This document shows positions 1 through 7,302 of a DNA stretch of 26,430 nt, piece after piece. The stretch's first letter is position 1. Every line of letters begins with the position of its first letter. The stretch is from Firmicutes bacterium UBA4795 (lineage in GTDB: Bacteria; Bacillota; Desulfotomaculia; Desulfotomaculales; Nap2-2B). The stretch spans positions 1-26,430 of the forward strand of contig DHGP01000003.1 in the NCBI GenBank assembly GCA_002402825.1, read 5' to 3'. Below the pieces are notes generated by a model. That model worked only from the letters and a program-made list of their open reading frames with translations, had not been told where the DNA came from and did not search any database. The translations under genes were made by a program, and so were the position numbers.

Positions 1-11
1 GTTGCCGGGAA

Positions 12-57
12 AATATTTTGCCCCTGTAAAGTTATAACTTTACAGGGGCAAAATATT
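12..57. repeat. 46-bp perfect palindrome upstream of thiL
   Basis: Two 23-base arms meet with no spacer at the GTTATAAC centre. Each arm contains a CCCCTGTAAAG block. An outer CCGG/CCGG pair (5-8 and 59-62) extends the symmetry after a small asymmetric bulge. The right outer arm runs into the GGGGGGT ribosome site of thiL. No T-tract follows, so it is not a textbook intrinsic terminator. It could be a repeat, a cruciform or binding site, or an mRNA-end hairpin of an upstream gene outside the window. Confidence 0.85.
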
Positions 58-76
58 ACCGGGGGGTAAAAAATAA

Positions 77-1099
77 TTGGAATTATCGACCTTAGGAGAA
101 TTTAACCTGATAAATCTTATGACCAGGGATATAGTCACCAATCCGGCGGAAGTGGTTAAAGGAGTTGGTGATGATGCTGCTGTCCTGAAGGTGAGCCCAA
201 ATAAGTGGCTTTTGTTTACTACCGATATGTTAATAGAAAACGTTCATTTTTCATTAAGCTGGGCCTCTTTTTTTCAGGTAGGAGCCAAGGCAATTACCGT
301 TAACGTTAGTGATATTGCCGCGATGGGTGGGAAGGCTGCCCATGCTTTAGTTTCATTAGGTTTGCCGGAACGATTGAGCGTAGAAAATATTGAAGAATTG
401 TATGCTGGTTTACGTCAGGCAGCCTTGGATTATAATATAAATATAGTAGGGGGCGATGTGGTTAAGAGTCCCGCGCCGTTAATTATAAATGTAGCTTTAT
501 TAGGTCTGGTGGATCCGGAACACATTGTTTACCGGAGTATGGCTCAACCAGGAAATTTAATTTATGTTACTGGTTATTTAGGAAAGTCAGCCGCTGGTTT
601 GTACTTATACCAAAATCCCGGAGTTCAAGTACCTGAGTCTGCCCGTGGGCTTGTTTGCAATGCCTTTCTTTGTCCGCGGGCTCAAAGCAAGGCCGGAAGA
701 TTGTTGGGAGAAAGCAGGGTGGTAAGCGCCATGGAGGATATTAGTGACGGTTTGTTAGCGGAACTGGATAAAATATGTCAGGCTAGTAAGGTGGGCTGCC
801 GGATATGGCTAAAGGACGTTCCTGTTGCTGAAGAGGTGCGGTTAATTGCTTCCTTGACCAAAAATGACCCGTTTAAATGGGCCCTATCAGGCGGGGAAGA
901 TTTTGAACTTGTTTTTACCGTGGCTCCGCAAGATACCATAAAAATACAGGAGACGCTTAACCAGGCAGGAGTAAGGTATCATTTAATTGGGGAAATTGTA
1001 CCCGCTGCCCAGGGTATGGCGGTGGAATTGCCAGATAGAACGCTCTTATCGGTGCCGTTTGAAGGTTATGATCATTTTACTTGTAAGGAGAAGTTATAG
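77..1099 (+). CDS. thiL: Thiamine-monophosphate kinase ThiL
   Basis: ThiL phosphorylates thiamine monophosphate to thiamine diphosphate with ATP, the last step of cofactor synthesis in the cytoplasm. The 340-residue length is normal for the family. Visible motifs are GVGDDAAV (residues 29-36), TTDMLIENVHF (48-58), NVSDIAAMGG (76-85), GGD (125-127), EDISDGL in the middle and SGGEDFEL near the C terminus; the Asp-rich motifs bind Mg-ATP in this PurM-like (AIRS-fold) family. The start is TTG at 77, nine bases after a GGGGGGT ribosome site. Its TAG stop shares one base with the GTG start of tsaE, so the two are probably translationally coupled. Confidence 0.95.
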   Translation: MELSTLGEFNLINLMTRDIVTNPAEVVKGVGDDAAVLKVSPNKWLLFTTDMLIENVHFSLSWASFFQVGAKAITVNVSDIAAMGGKAAHALVSLGLPERLSVENIEELYAGLRQAALDYNINIVGGDVVKSPAPLIINVALLGLVDPEHIVYRSMAQPGNLIYVTGYLGKSAAGLYLYQNPGVQVPESARGLVCNAFLCPRAQSKAGRLLGESRVVSAMEDISDGLLAELDKICQASKVGCRIWLKDVPVAEEVRLIASLTKNDPFKWALSGGEDFELVFTVAPQDTIKIQETLNQAGVRYHLIGEIVPAAQGMAVELPDRTLLSVPFEGYDHFTCKEKL

Positions 1100-1623
1100 T
1101 GAATCTTAAGATAAGGAGTTCTAGCGTTGCGGAAACAGAAGTTTTGAGCATGACGTTAGGGTCCTTGTTAAAACCAGGAGATGTAGTTTGTCTTTATGGT
1201 GAGTTGGGGACAGGGAAAACTACTTTTGCCCGGGGCGTGGCCCGCGAACTAGGAATAAAAGAAAAGATAACCAGCCCCACCTTTACCTTAATTAAGGAGT
1301 ATCACGAAGGCCGGTTTCCTCTTTATCATTTGGATACGTACCGTTTAGCCGGTCCGCAGGAAATGAATGATTTGGGTTATGAGGAATATTTTTACGGCCA
1401 AGGGATAACTTTAATTGAATGGGCCGACAGAGTAACGGAATTACTTCCTCAGGAAAGGTTAGACGTGAAGATATTTTTTTGTCCTTCTCAGGATGAGGAT
1501 AGAGAGTTTAACTTTCTTCCGCAAGGAAAACATTATGATTGCGTGGTGGAGGAGCTAAAAAAACGTGTATATTTTAGGAATAGAAACAGCTACTTCGGTA
1601 ATCAGTGTAGCCTTAATGGATGA
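1099..1623 (+). CDS. tsaE: tRNA t6A biosynthesis ATPase TsaE
   Basis: TsaE is the ATPase of the TsaB-TsaD-TsaE complex that makes N6-threonylcarbamoyladenosine at position 37 of ANN-decoding tRNAs. The Walker A loop GELGTGKTT lies at residues 34-42, followed by SPTFTL and later IEWADR, both typical of the family. The GTG start has AAGGAG upstream at about 1085-1090. At 174 residues it is somewhat longer than the usual 140-160. The last 19 or so codons overlap the start of tsaB in another frame, and that tail looks non-conserved, so an ancestral stop just before tsaB may have been lost. tsaD is not adjacent. Confidence 0.93.
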   Translation: MNLKIRSSSVAETEVLSMTLGSLLKPGDVVCLYGELGTGKTTFARGVARELGIKEKITSPTFTLIKEYHEGRFPLYHLDTYRLAGPQEMNDLGYEEYFYGQGITLIEWADRVTELLPQERLDVKIFFCPSQDEDREFNFLPQGKHYDCVVEELKKRVYFRNRNSYFGNQCSLNG

Positions 1624-2281
1624 TGACCGGTTGGTAGTTGAATACTTAATCAATAATCCCAAAACTCATTCGGTAAATTTAATGCCTTTAATTAAAAATG
1701 CCCTTGCCGAGGCAGCCGCAACACCAGAGCAGTTGGCAGCTATTGCCGTTTCCTTGGGTCCTGGTTCCTTTACCGGTTTAAGAATTGGGATAAGTACGGC
1801 TAAAACCTTAGCTCAAGTTTGGGGACTGCCGGTAGTCGGCGTTAATACTTTAGAAGCTCTGGCCTATCCTTTTACTGGCTTGAAGGGTTACCTTTGTCCT
1901 GTTTTAAACGCTCGTAAAAACGAAGTGTACACTGCTGCTTATGAAACCAGGGATAATATTTTAATCTGCCGGCTAGGACCGCTAGCCCTAACGCCTTTGG
2001 AATTAGCAAACAAATTACGGGCCATAGGTCAATCAGTTGCTCTATTGGGAGAGGGAGTATCAACTTACCAACATATTTGGCCGGAATATTTAACTGGATT
2101 GGTAACTTATTTGCCTACCATAGCTTACTTTCCCCGGGGGGCGGCAATAGCAGCGCTGGGAAGGCAAATCTTGCGGGTTAACGGGGGAGTTGATCCGGTG
2201 CATTTAAAGCCTTATTACCTTCGTCTGTCAGAGGCTGAAATTAAGTGGTTTAATGGACAGCTATCCGGGAAGAGAAAATGA
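1565..2281 (+). CDS. tsaB: tRNA t6A biosynthesis protein TsaB
   Basis: TsaB is the inactive ASKHA-fold paralogue of TsaD that scaffolds the t6A-forming complex. The start GTG at 1565 gives the standard opening YILGIETATS, and GPGSFTGLRIG occurs near residues 65-75, both diagnostic. The 238-residue length is normal. A GGAGG site (about 1547-1551) sits inside tsaE. The end overlaps the rimI start by four bases (ATGA), a classical coupling arrangement, placing it in the thiL-tsaE-tsaB-rimI operon. Confidence 0.94.
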   Translation: MYILGIETATSVISVALMDDDRLVVEYLINNPKTHSVNLMPLIKNALAEAAATPEQLAAIAVSLGPGSFTGLRIGISTAKTLAQVWGLPVVGVNTLEALAYPFTGLKGYLCPVLNARKNEVYTAAYETRDNILICRLGPLALTPLELANKLRAIGQSVALLGEGVSTYQHIWPEYLTGLVTYLPTIAYFPRGAAIAALGRQILRVNGGVDPVHLKPYYLRLSEAEIKWFNGQLSGKRK

Positions 2282-2727
2282 AGTTAAAAATTGTTAAAAT
2301 GCTGCCGGAGCATTTAAAAGAAGTACTGGTCATTGAAAGGAGCTCCTTTTCTACCCCGTGGTCCTATTATGCTTTTGCTTACGAAATAAAAAATGACTTT
2401 GCTTATTATTTAGTAGCTTTATCAGCGGGTAAAGTAATAGGTTACGGGGGGATGTGGTTAATTTTAGATGAAGCCCACATCACTAATTTAGCCGTTCACC
2501 ATGATTACCGTCAACGCGGGGCAGGTCGGGCTATAATGCAAGAATTAATACGCCACGCGGCTTACTCAGGAATAGCCCGCTTAACCTTAGAAGTCCGTCC
2601 TTCTAATCAGGCCGCCAGGCATCTTTACGCTACTTTAGGGTTTAAAGAGGAGGGGAGACGGCGGGGCTATTACCTTGATACCAACGAAGATGCAATTATT
2701 ATGTGGAAAAATTTTTGGGAGGAATAA
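2278..2727 (+). CDS. rimI: Ribosomal protein S18-alanine N-acetyltransferase RimI
   Basis: This is a GNAT-family N-acetyltransferase of 149 residues. The acetyl-CoA pyrophosphate-binding motif RxxGxG is at residues 78-83 (RQRGAG), and LEVRPSNQAARHLYATLGF follows as expected for RimI. RimI acetylates the N-terminal Ala of ribosomal protein S18 in E. coli; here rpsR lies about 4 kb downstream. Association with tsaB is typical and supports RimI over a generic acetyltransferase. The ATG start overlaps the tsaB stop. Confidence 0.9.
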   Translation: MKLKIVKMLPEHLKEVLVIERSSFSTPWSYYAFAYEIKNDFAYYLVALSAGKVIGYGGMWLILDEAHITNLAVHHDYRQRGAGRAIMQELIRHAAYSGIARLTLEVRPSNQAARHLYATLGFKEEGRRRGYYLDTNEDAIIMWKNFWEE

Positions 2728-2730
2728 AAA

Positions 2731-3387
2731 ATGTTTTTTAAAGACCGGGTAGACGCAGGGCAAAAACTGGCAAGATTGATTCCGGAAGACAAGTACCAAA
2801 GCGCGGTAGTATTAGCCATCCCGCGGGGCGGGGTAGTAGTGGGAGCCCAAATAGCTAAGGCATTACGTATTCCTTTAGATTTGATTATTCCCCGTAAAAT
2901 TGGGGCTCCGCAAAACCCCGAACTGGCTGTTGGAGCAGTGGCCCAGGATGGGACTACTATTTTCAACCAGAGTTTATTGACCTACTTAAGGCTAACTACA
3001 GAGGATTTAACAGCTGAGATAGAAGCACAGATAGCCGAAATTCACCGGCGGATGATTTATTACCGGGGGACAGCGCGTTATCCCTCTTATACCGGTAAAA
3101 AAATTATTTTAGTAGATGATGGAGTTGCTACGGGCTATACCGTAAGAGCAGCTTTGCGTTCAATAAGAAAAATATTTAAACCGCCGCAAATAACTTTGGC
3201 TGTTCCGGTTGGGCCGCCAGATACAATAGATGAGCTATCTTTCGAAGTAGATCATTTTTTTTGTTTATATAAACCGTCAAACTTTCAAGCCGTAGGTCAG
3301 TTTTATATTGATTTTACCCAAACTACTGACGAAGAAGTAATTATGCTGTGGCGGGAACTATCTTCCCGATGCAACCATAGTATTTGA
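2731..3387 (+). CDS. Putative phosphoribosyltransferase (COG1926-like)
   Basis: This 218-residue type I PRTase-fold protein opens MFFKDRVDAG, then carries AIPRGGVVVG (about residues 29-38) and the PRPP-binding loop ILVDDGVATGYT (about 126-137). The substrate cannot be read from sequence; members of this group are annotated only as predicted phosphoribosyltransferases. The ATG at 2731 follows the rimI stop by three bases, with GGGAGGA inside the rimI end as ribosome site. In many related operons tsaD occupies this neighbourhood; it is not here. Its 3' end overlaps the convergent yyaC gene by 30 bp. Confidence 0.82.
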   Translation: MFFKDRVDAGQKLARLIPEDKYQSAVVLAIPRGGVVVGAQIAKALRIPLDLIIPRKIGAPQNPELAVGAVAQDGTTIFNQSLLTYLRLTTEDLTAEIEAQIAEIHRRMIYYRGTARYPSYTGKKIILVDDGVATGYTVRAALRSIRKIFKPPQITLAVPVGPPDTIDELSFEVDHFFCLYKPSNFQAVGQFYIDFTQTTDEEVIMLWRELSSRCNHSI

Positions 3388-3972
3388 GTAATGGTATACT
3401 ACTTCTTTTAACCCGTCCGCAATAAGATTGGCCATTTGCATTACCAGATTTAGCCTGGTATTTTGCAATACTAAATATTCCATAAATCCTCCCACGTTAA
3501 CTATACCGGTGATATGAATTTCACCAACACAAGGGAGGCTTTTTTTAACCCCGGCCCCGGGTTTGAGGGAGCCGGTGCCGATATTAATCCATCCTACGTT
3601 ATTAATATTACCCAGGCAAGCATCAATAGCAATGATAATAGGGTTTTCTATGTCCTGGCATATTTTAGTCATTGTCTCTTCAAGGTTACTGGCGTGGACC
3701 GGGTGTTCAAGTGTGCCGTAAATATGGAAAATATTTTGTTTTTCTAATATGAGTTTGCTGCCCACTAACGGCCCAAGGCAGTCGCCGGTAGAACGGTCTG
3801 TACCAATGCAGAGCAAAACTAAAGGACGATTTTGTTTAGGGTTGATTTGTCTCACGCGGGAAGTTATCGCCCGGCTTAAATCTATTATCGCTAAAGGGTC
3901 ATCTACATGAACCCTTGTTTTATTAAACGATAAAATTTTTTCTGCTTGTGGTGTAGCTTCTATAGCGCACAT
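3358..3972 (-). CDS. yyaC: Sporulation protein YyaC (DUF1256, GPR-protease-like)
   Basis: The 204-residue product matches the YyaC/DUF1256 family, a sporulation-linked relative of the germination protease GPR whose biochemical role is not settled. Visible family motifs are CIGTDRSTGDCLGPLVG in the first half, YGTLEHPVHA, AIDACLG and GTGSLKPGAGVKK. I chose ATG at 3972 because an AGGAGG site lies six bases upstream of it; a longer TTG reading (to 3996) would put that site inside the coding region. The gene converges on the phosphoribosyltransferase with a 30-bp tail-to-tail overlap. I did not identify a sporulation sigma promoter. Confidence 0.88.
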   Translation of the reverse strand: MCAIEATPQAEKILSFNKTRVHVDDPLAIIDLSRAITSRVRQINPKQNRPLVLLCIGTDRSTGDCLGPLVGSKLILEKQNIFHIYGTLEHPVHASNLEETMTKICQDIENPIIIAIDACLGNINNVGWINIGTGSLKPGAGVKKSLPCVGEIHITGIVNVGGFMEYLVLQNTRLNLVMQMANLIADGLKEVVYHYSNTMVASGR

Positions 3973-4076
3973 GAAAGTACCTCCTAAAATTAACAATAAC
4001 TAATATATTTATTTCCAGTCTACTTGTAGGTTATTCCTCTAATGTTAAAAACATAAGCTTAATTTAGGGGAAAATA

Positions 4077-5138
4077 ATGCCTGGTAAAGACTGGTTAATT
4101 TTAAAAGTGGCAGCTGTTTACGTAAGCTGTATCATTGGGGCAGGCTTTGCGTCAGGGCAGGAAATTATGCAGTTTTTTGTTTTGTTTGGTCAAAAAGGCC
4201 TTTGGGGAGTTGGTCTGGCGGCAGTTTTTTTTAGCCTTTTCGGGATACTGATCATGGCTTTAGCCGTTAAGCTTAAAGCTTCTAACTACCAAAGTATTTA
4301 CCTTTTTCTCCTGGGCAAACAGCTTGCCCGTTTAATGGATACCTTAAGCATATTTATGCTGCCAGGCAGCCTGGTGGTAATGTTGGCTGCTAGCGGGTCT
4401 ATCTGGGCAGAACAATTTGATTTTTCGGTTTGGCTGGGAAGCACTCTGGCTGCTTTAATAACTTGCCTGGTTATTATAAAGGGTTTACGCGGCATAATAG
4501 CGATTAATCTGATTTTGGTGCCCTTAAAGATTATAGTTATTATTTTAATTGTCTTAGGGGCGATATACTACCGCAATGACAGTTTACACCAACTTCCGGT
4601 CGCCCTTTCAGCCTCAAGTACGCCCACTGGAAACTGAGTTTGGTCCAGCATTCTTTATGTTTCTTATAATTTGGTTTTGGCCCTGGCGGTGCTATCTTCA
4701 CTTGGCCGGATAGTCCCTTTGGACGTGGGTATGGCCGGGGGATTTGTTGGCGGTATGGTTTTAGGAGCCACCGCCGTTCTTATTACCGTGGCGGAATTAA
4801 CTTTTTATCCCGAAATAACTGCCGCCGAGATACCGCTGGTATATATTGCTGGTTTTTTAAATAAAAAACTAACTTATTTAGTTGGTTTATTATTATGGGT
4901 GGCTATTCTTACTACGGCCATTGCAGATGCCCATGGTTTAGCCTGCCGGTTGGCGCCAAAAGGGGACTGGCGTTACAAATTAATTGGCAGTGGGGTTACG
5001 CTGGCCGTATTGCCTTTTGCCGGTTTTAATTTTTCATCCTTAGTCCGGTTATTATATCCACTTTATGGCTACCTTGGTTTAATTTTATTAGCCGGTTTAC
5101 TTGTTACCCCTTTTAAAATTTTTAAATTTAAAAACTAA
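4077..5138 (+). pseudogene. YkvI-family membrane transporter, interrupted by an in-frame TGA
   Basis: The reading frame from ATG 4077 (AGGGGA ribosome site upstream) to 5138 encodes a 353-codon polytopic membrane protein of the YkvI family (COG3949; distantly related to APC-type transporters). It opens LKVAAVYVSCIIGAGFASGQEI, with the GAGFASG signature in the first membrane segment, followed by a series of hydrophobic helices. The only defect is TGA at 4635-4637 (codon 187), with homologous sequence continuing in the same frame straight after it (VWSSILYVSYNLVLALAVL). A Trp codon TGG changed to TGA is the simplest explanation. It may be a pseudogene, a readthrough gene or a sequencing error. 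Substrate unknown. Confidence 0.85.
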
Positions 5139-5166
5139 AAAAGAAGGGTTTTTTATGCAAATGAAG

Positions 5167-5204
5167 AAACATAAGGTATATAAATAAACATAAGGTATAT
5201 AAAT
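5167..5204. repeat. Two perfect tandem copies of a 19-bp unit
   Basis: The AT-rich unit AAACATAAGGTATATAAAT occurs twice in direct succession (5167-5185 and 5186-5204) between the ykvI-like gene and cvpA. An AGAAGGG ribosome-like site at about 5142-5149 precedes ATG 5155, opening a 10-codon ORF that ends at TAA inside the junction of the two units. The same ribosome-like string recurs before cvpA, so the segment may be a small duplication. No function is assigned. Confidence 0.85.
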
Positions 5205-5226
5205 AAAAAAGAAGGTTAAGCCAAAA

Positions 5227-5832
5227 ATGAATTGGCTGGATGGGGTAATTTTTTTAATTGTCTTTTGGTTTGCCTGGCGGGGGTTAAGGGCCGGGTTGGC
5301 CACAAGCTTAACCCAGGTGATAGGTTTAATTGGAGGCTTATTTATAAGTTTTATTTTTTACCGGCCGTTGGCGACTTATTTAAATGAACACTGGCGAATA
5401 ACAGACAAAATTAGTTCCTGGCTTTTACTGGATGTTTTTTGGCGTCCTTCGGTAACCATAGAAATAGGTAAGAGCAACAAATTACTTGCCCTTGGTATTT
5501 TAGAACTCCTTTCTTTTTTAATTGTATTAATGATAAGTGCTTACGCAATTTCCACTATAGCCTATTTATTTTTAAGTCCAGGTAAGTACCTTTTTTGGGG
5601 CCCTTTGGGCCTAATAGGAGGTTTTGTTCTAGGTGCGGCGCGCGGTTTAGGAATAGTCTTTATTTTAACAGCCGTATTTTTGCCTGAACAAACTAAAGCT
5701 GTTTCTTTTTATGGCTTGGTCCAGCCGGAGTGGCTGGTTGTTCCTTTACAGCAGTCCAGGTTTATTTCATTGTTTAAACCATGGATAACGCAGTTTTGGC
5801 GCTTTTTTAGCTATTTTAATCTATTCAATTAA
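5227..5832 (+). CDS. cvpA: CvpA-family membrane protein
   Basis: This 201-residue integral membrane protein opens NWLDGVIFLIVFWFAWRG, the typical CvpA start. Hydrophobic segments lie at about residues 5-20, 26-45, 88-112 and 125-155. CvpA proteins are linked to colicin V production in E. coli and to cell-envelope stress, but their mechanism is unclear. The ATG follows AAGAAGG (about 5209-5215). The gene ends a few bases before the promoter of the rpsF operon. Confidence 0.82.
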   Translation: MNWLDGVIFLIVFWFAWRGLRAGLATSLTQVIGLIGGLFISFIFYRPLATYLNEHWRITDKISSWLLLDVFWRPSVTIEIGKSNKLLALGILELLSFLIVLMISAYAISTIAYLFLSPGKYLFWGPLGLIGGFVLGAARGLGIVFILTAVFLPEQTKAVSFYGLVQPEWLVVPLQQSRFISLFKPWITQFWRFFSYFNLFN

Positions 5833-5837
5833 TGGAC

Positions 5838-5867
5838 TTGCCCTGTCGTAATTGTTTATGCTATAAT
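5838..5867 (+). promoter_or_regulatory. Sigma-A-type promoter with extended -10 for rpsF-ssb-rpsR
   Basis: TTGCCC at 5838-5843 and TATAAT at 5862-5867 are separated by 18 bases, and TG at 5859-5860 makes the extended -10 form TGnTATAAT. The predicted start point (about 5874) is at the edge of the repeat element at 5876, so the element would form most of a roughly 270-base leader of the rpsF mRNA. Confidence 0.75.
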
Positions 5868-5875
5868 ACCTCAGC

Positions 5876-6117
5876 GCTGAGAGGTGAGAGGTGAGAGGTG
5901 AGAATAAGAAGGAATTCGGCTTACGGACAGGCAGGATGCCTACCCTACTTACGGACAGGCAGGATGCCTACCCTACTTACGGACAGGCAGGATGCCTGCC
6001 CTACTAGTGGCACAGGCTTCCAGCCTGTGGTTGTCAGGCTGGGTGCCTGCCTACCTTACTGGCCGAATTCCCATCTTGAAATCCCGTCTCCAACTTCCCA
6101 CATCCCACTTCACAATT
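5876..6117 (+). mobile_element. Composite repeat element A (MITE-like) in the rpsF leader
   Basis: This fills the 312-base gap between cvpA and rpsF. From left: three 7-bp GAGAGGT units (about 5880-5902); GGAATTCGGC (5911-5920); three 28-bp units (5921-6004); a CACAGGCT-TCC-AGCCTGTG hairpin (6011-6029); the inverted partner GCCGAATTCC (6062-6071); and a 45-base flank ending near 6117. The same left and right flanks recur inverted at 7303-7418 around a single repeat unit. The outer ends TGAGAGGTGA and TGAGAAGTGAG form a weak inverted pair when both elements are compared. No transposase is present. An ORF reading through it (5898-6119) is repeat-derived and is not called as a gene. Confidence 0.75.
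5921..6004 (+). repeat. Three tandem 28-bp units with GGCAGG-ATG-CCTGCC type hairpin
   Basis: Units at 5921-5948 and 5949-5976 are identical; the third (5977-6004) differs by one base. Each contains GGACAGGCAGGATGCCT, which can fold as a 6-bp hairpin with an ATG loop in the third unit. Related units occur at 7358-7383, 9781-9804, twice in 22121-22212, and as a remnant at about 25793. The adjacent hairpin at 6011-6029 belongs to the same composite. This resembles REP-type extragenic palindromes. Confidence 0.9.
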
Positions 6118-6144
6118 AGCGTGGAAGGGAGCGAATAAAAAAGC

Positions 6145-6432
6145 GTGTCTAATTATGAAGTAATTTTTATCCTTCACCCCGAATTAGAGGAAGAAAAATT
6201 AAACGAAATGATTGAAAAGTTTAAAACATTAATTGAGAGTCTCGGTGGGGAAGTTTATAAAACGGAAAGAAGGGGTAAGCGGCGCTTGGCTTATAAAATT
6301 AAATATATAGCTGAGGGCACCTACATTGTTATCCAGTTTAAAGGTGAAACAAAAGTTGTTCAGGAACTAGACCGTGTTTTAAAGATTACTGATGGAGTAT
6401 TACGTCACATGATTATTAATCTGGTGGCGTAA
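6145..6432 (+). CDS. rpsF: 30S ribosomal protein S6
   Basis: S6 binds S18 and helix 22-23 of 16S rRNA in the platform of the small subunit. The 95-residue product opens SNYEVIFILHPELEEEKL, contains GKRRLAYKI and ends with the VLRHMIINL block, all typical. The start is GTG at 6145; the best ribosome site GGAAGGGAG (6123-6131) lies 13 bases upstream. It is the first gene of rpsF-ssb-rpsR. I see no S6:S18-binding leader motif, and the inserted repeat element occupies the leader. Confidence 0.95.
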   Translation: MSNYEVIFILHPELEEEKLNEMIEKFKTLIESLGGEVYKTERRGKRRLAYKIKYIAEGTYIVIQFKGETKVVQELDRVLKITDGVLRHMIINLVA

Positions 6433-6516
6433 AAAGAAGTTAGAGGTTAGAGAGACCTTAACTATTATTAATTCTTGTTTTTAGCTTGGCACTTTTTATG
6501 GAAGGTGATGTAAGAA

Positions 6517-6933
6517 TTGCTAAATAAAGTTATCTTAATTGGCCGTTTAACCAGAGACCCTGAATTGCGCTATACGCCGAACGGTGTAGCGGTAACTAAA
6601 TTTTCCCTGGCGGTAGATAGAACTTTTAAAAACCGGCAAGGAGAAAGAGAAACAGACTTTATTGACGTGGTGGTATGGCAAAAACAGGCAGAAAGTTGCG
6701 CTAGTTTTTTGGGGAAGGGAAGATTAGTGGCCGTAGAGGGAAGGCTTCAGATTCGCGCTTACGATGACAGCCAGGGTGTGCGGCGTAAAGTAGCTGAAAT
6801 AGTGGCCGAAAATGTAAAGTTTCTTGACCGGGCCAAAGGGGCCCAAGAGGCAGGTATGGGAGCAGATTCTTTAAAAAGCGAGGAAGGGTTTAGTAAAGAA
6901 ATTGATTTTAACGACGACGACGTGCCATTTTAA
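6517..6933 (+). CDS. ssb: Single-stranded DNA-binding protein
   Basis: SSB binds single-stranded DNA as a tetramer in replication, repair and recombination. The 138-residue protein opens LNKVILIGRLTRDPELRYTPNG, carries the OB-fold block TDFIDVVVWQKQAE (about residues 46-59), and ends with the acidic partner-binding tail EIDFNDDDVPF. The start is TTG at 6517 behind GGAAGGTG (about 6500-6507). Position between rpsF and rpsR is the conserved Firmicutes arrangement. Confidence 0.96.
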   Translation: MLNKVILIGRLTRDPELRYTPNGVAVTKFSLAVDRTFKNRQGERETDFIDVVVWQKQAESCASFLGKGRLVAVEGRLQIRAYDDSQGVRRKVAEIVAENVKFLDRAKGAQEAGMGADSLKSEEGFSKEIDFNDDDVPF

Positions 6934-6995
6934 ATTTTAAATTAATAATCAAGGTAAATTAATAAATTAATAAAGGAATAAAGGAAGGTGTTTAA

Positions 6996-7229
6996 GTGGT
7001 TAAGCGGGAACGTGTCCGGCGAGGAAAAAAACGCGTATGCAATTTTTGTGTTGAAAAAGCTGATTATGTTGATTATAAGGATGTAGCCCATTTAAGAAAA
7101 TATATTACTGAACGAGGAAAAATACTTCCTCGCAGGGTTTCTGGAAACTGTGCCCGTCACCAACGTGTTTTGACTGTCGCCATAAAAAGAGCCCGGTTTA
7201 TGGCTTTAATACCCTTTACGGCAGAATAG
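6996..7229 (+). CDS. rpsR: 30S ribosomal protein S18
   Basis: S18 partners S6 in the small-subunit platform. The 77-residue protein has the KRVCNFC motif, IDYKD-like DYVDYKDV, LRKYITERGKILPRR and the SGNCARHQRVLTVAIKRARFMALIPF block. Residue pairs C-N-F-C and the later Cys-His suggest the zinc-retaining form (inference). The start is GTG at 6996 behind AAGGAAGGTG. RimI, encoded at 2278, is the expected N-terminal acetyltransferase. Confidence 0.96.
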   Translation: MVKRERVRRGKKRVCNFCVEKADYVDYKDVAHLRKYITERGKILPRRVSGNCARHQRVLTVAIKRARFMALIPFTAE

Positions 7230-7302
7230 AATTAAATGAGGCTAAATTAAATAAGGATTAAAGTCAGATTAGGGAACTAAGCGCAGGGGCCTGACATTTA
7301 AA

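Noticed and set aside
4635..4637. TGA as a selenocysteine codon
   Set aside because: The position is in a transporter helix where Trp is the likely residue, no catalytic Cys is expected, and I see no obvious bacterial SECIS hairpin just after it.
4671..5138. The second half of the YkvI-like frame as a separate gene
   Set aside because: It lacks a ribosome site at its first possible start and continues the same protein after the TGA.
5921..6004. Possible CRISPR array from the 28-bp periodic repeats
   Set aside because: The units are directly contiguous with no spacers, and no cas genes are present.
5898..6119. A 73-codon ORF through element A
   Set aside because: It is entirely repeat sequence (three near-identical 28-bp units plus a hairpin). 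It lacks a ribosome site and has no protein-like composition, so it is not called as a gene.
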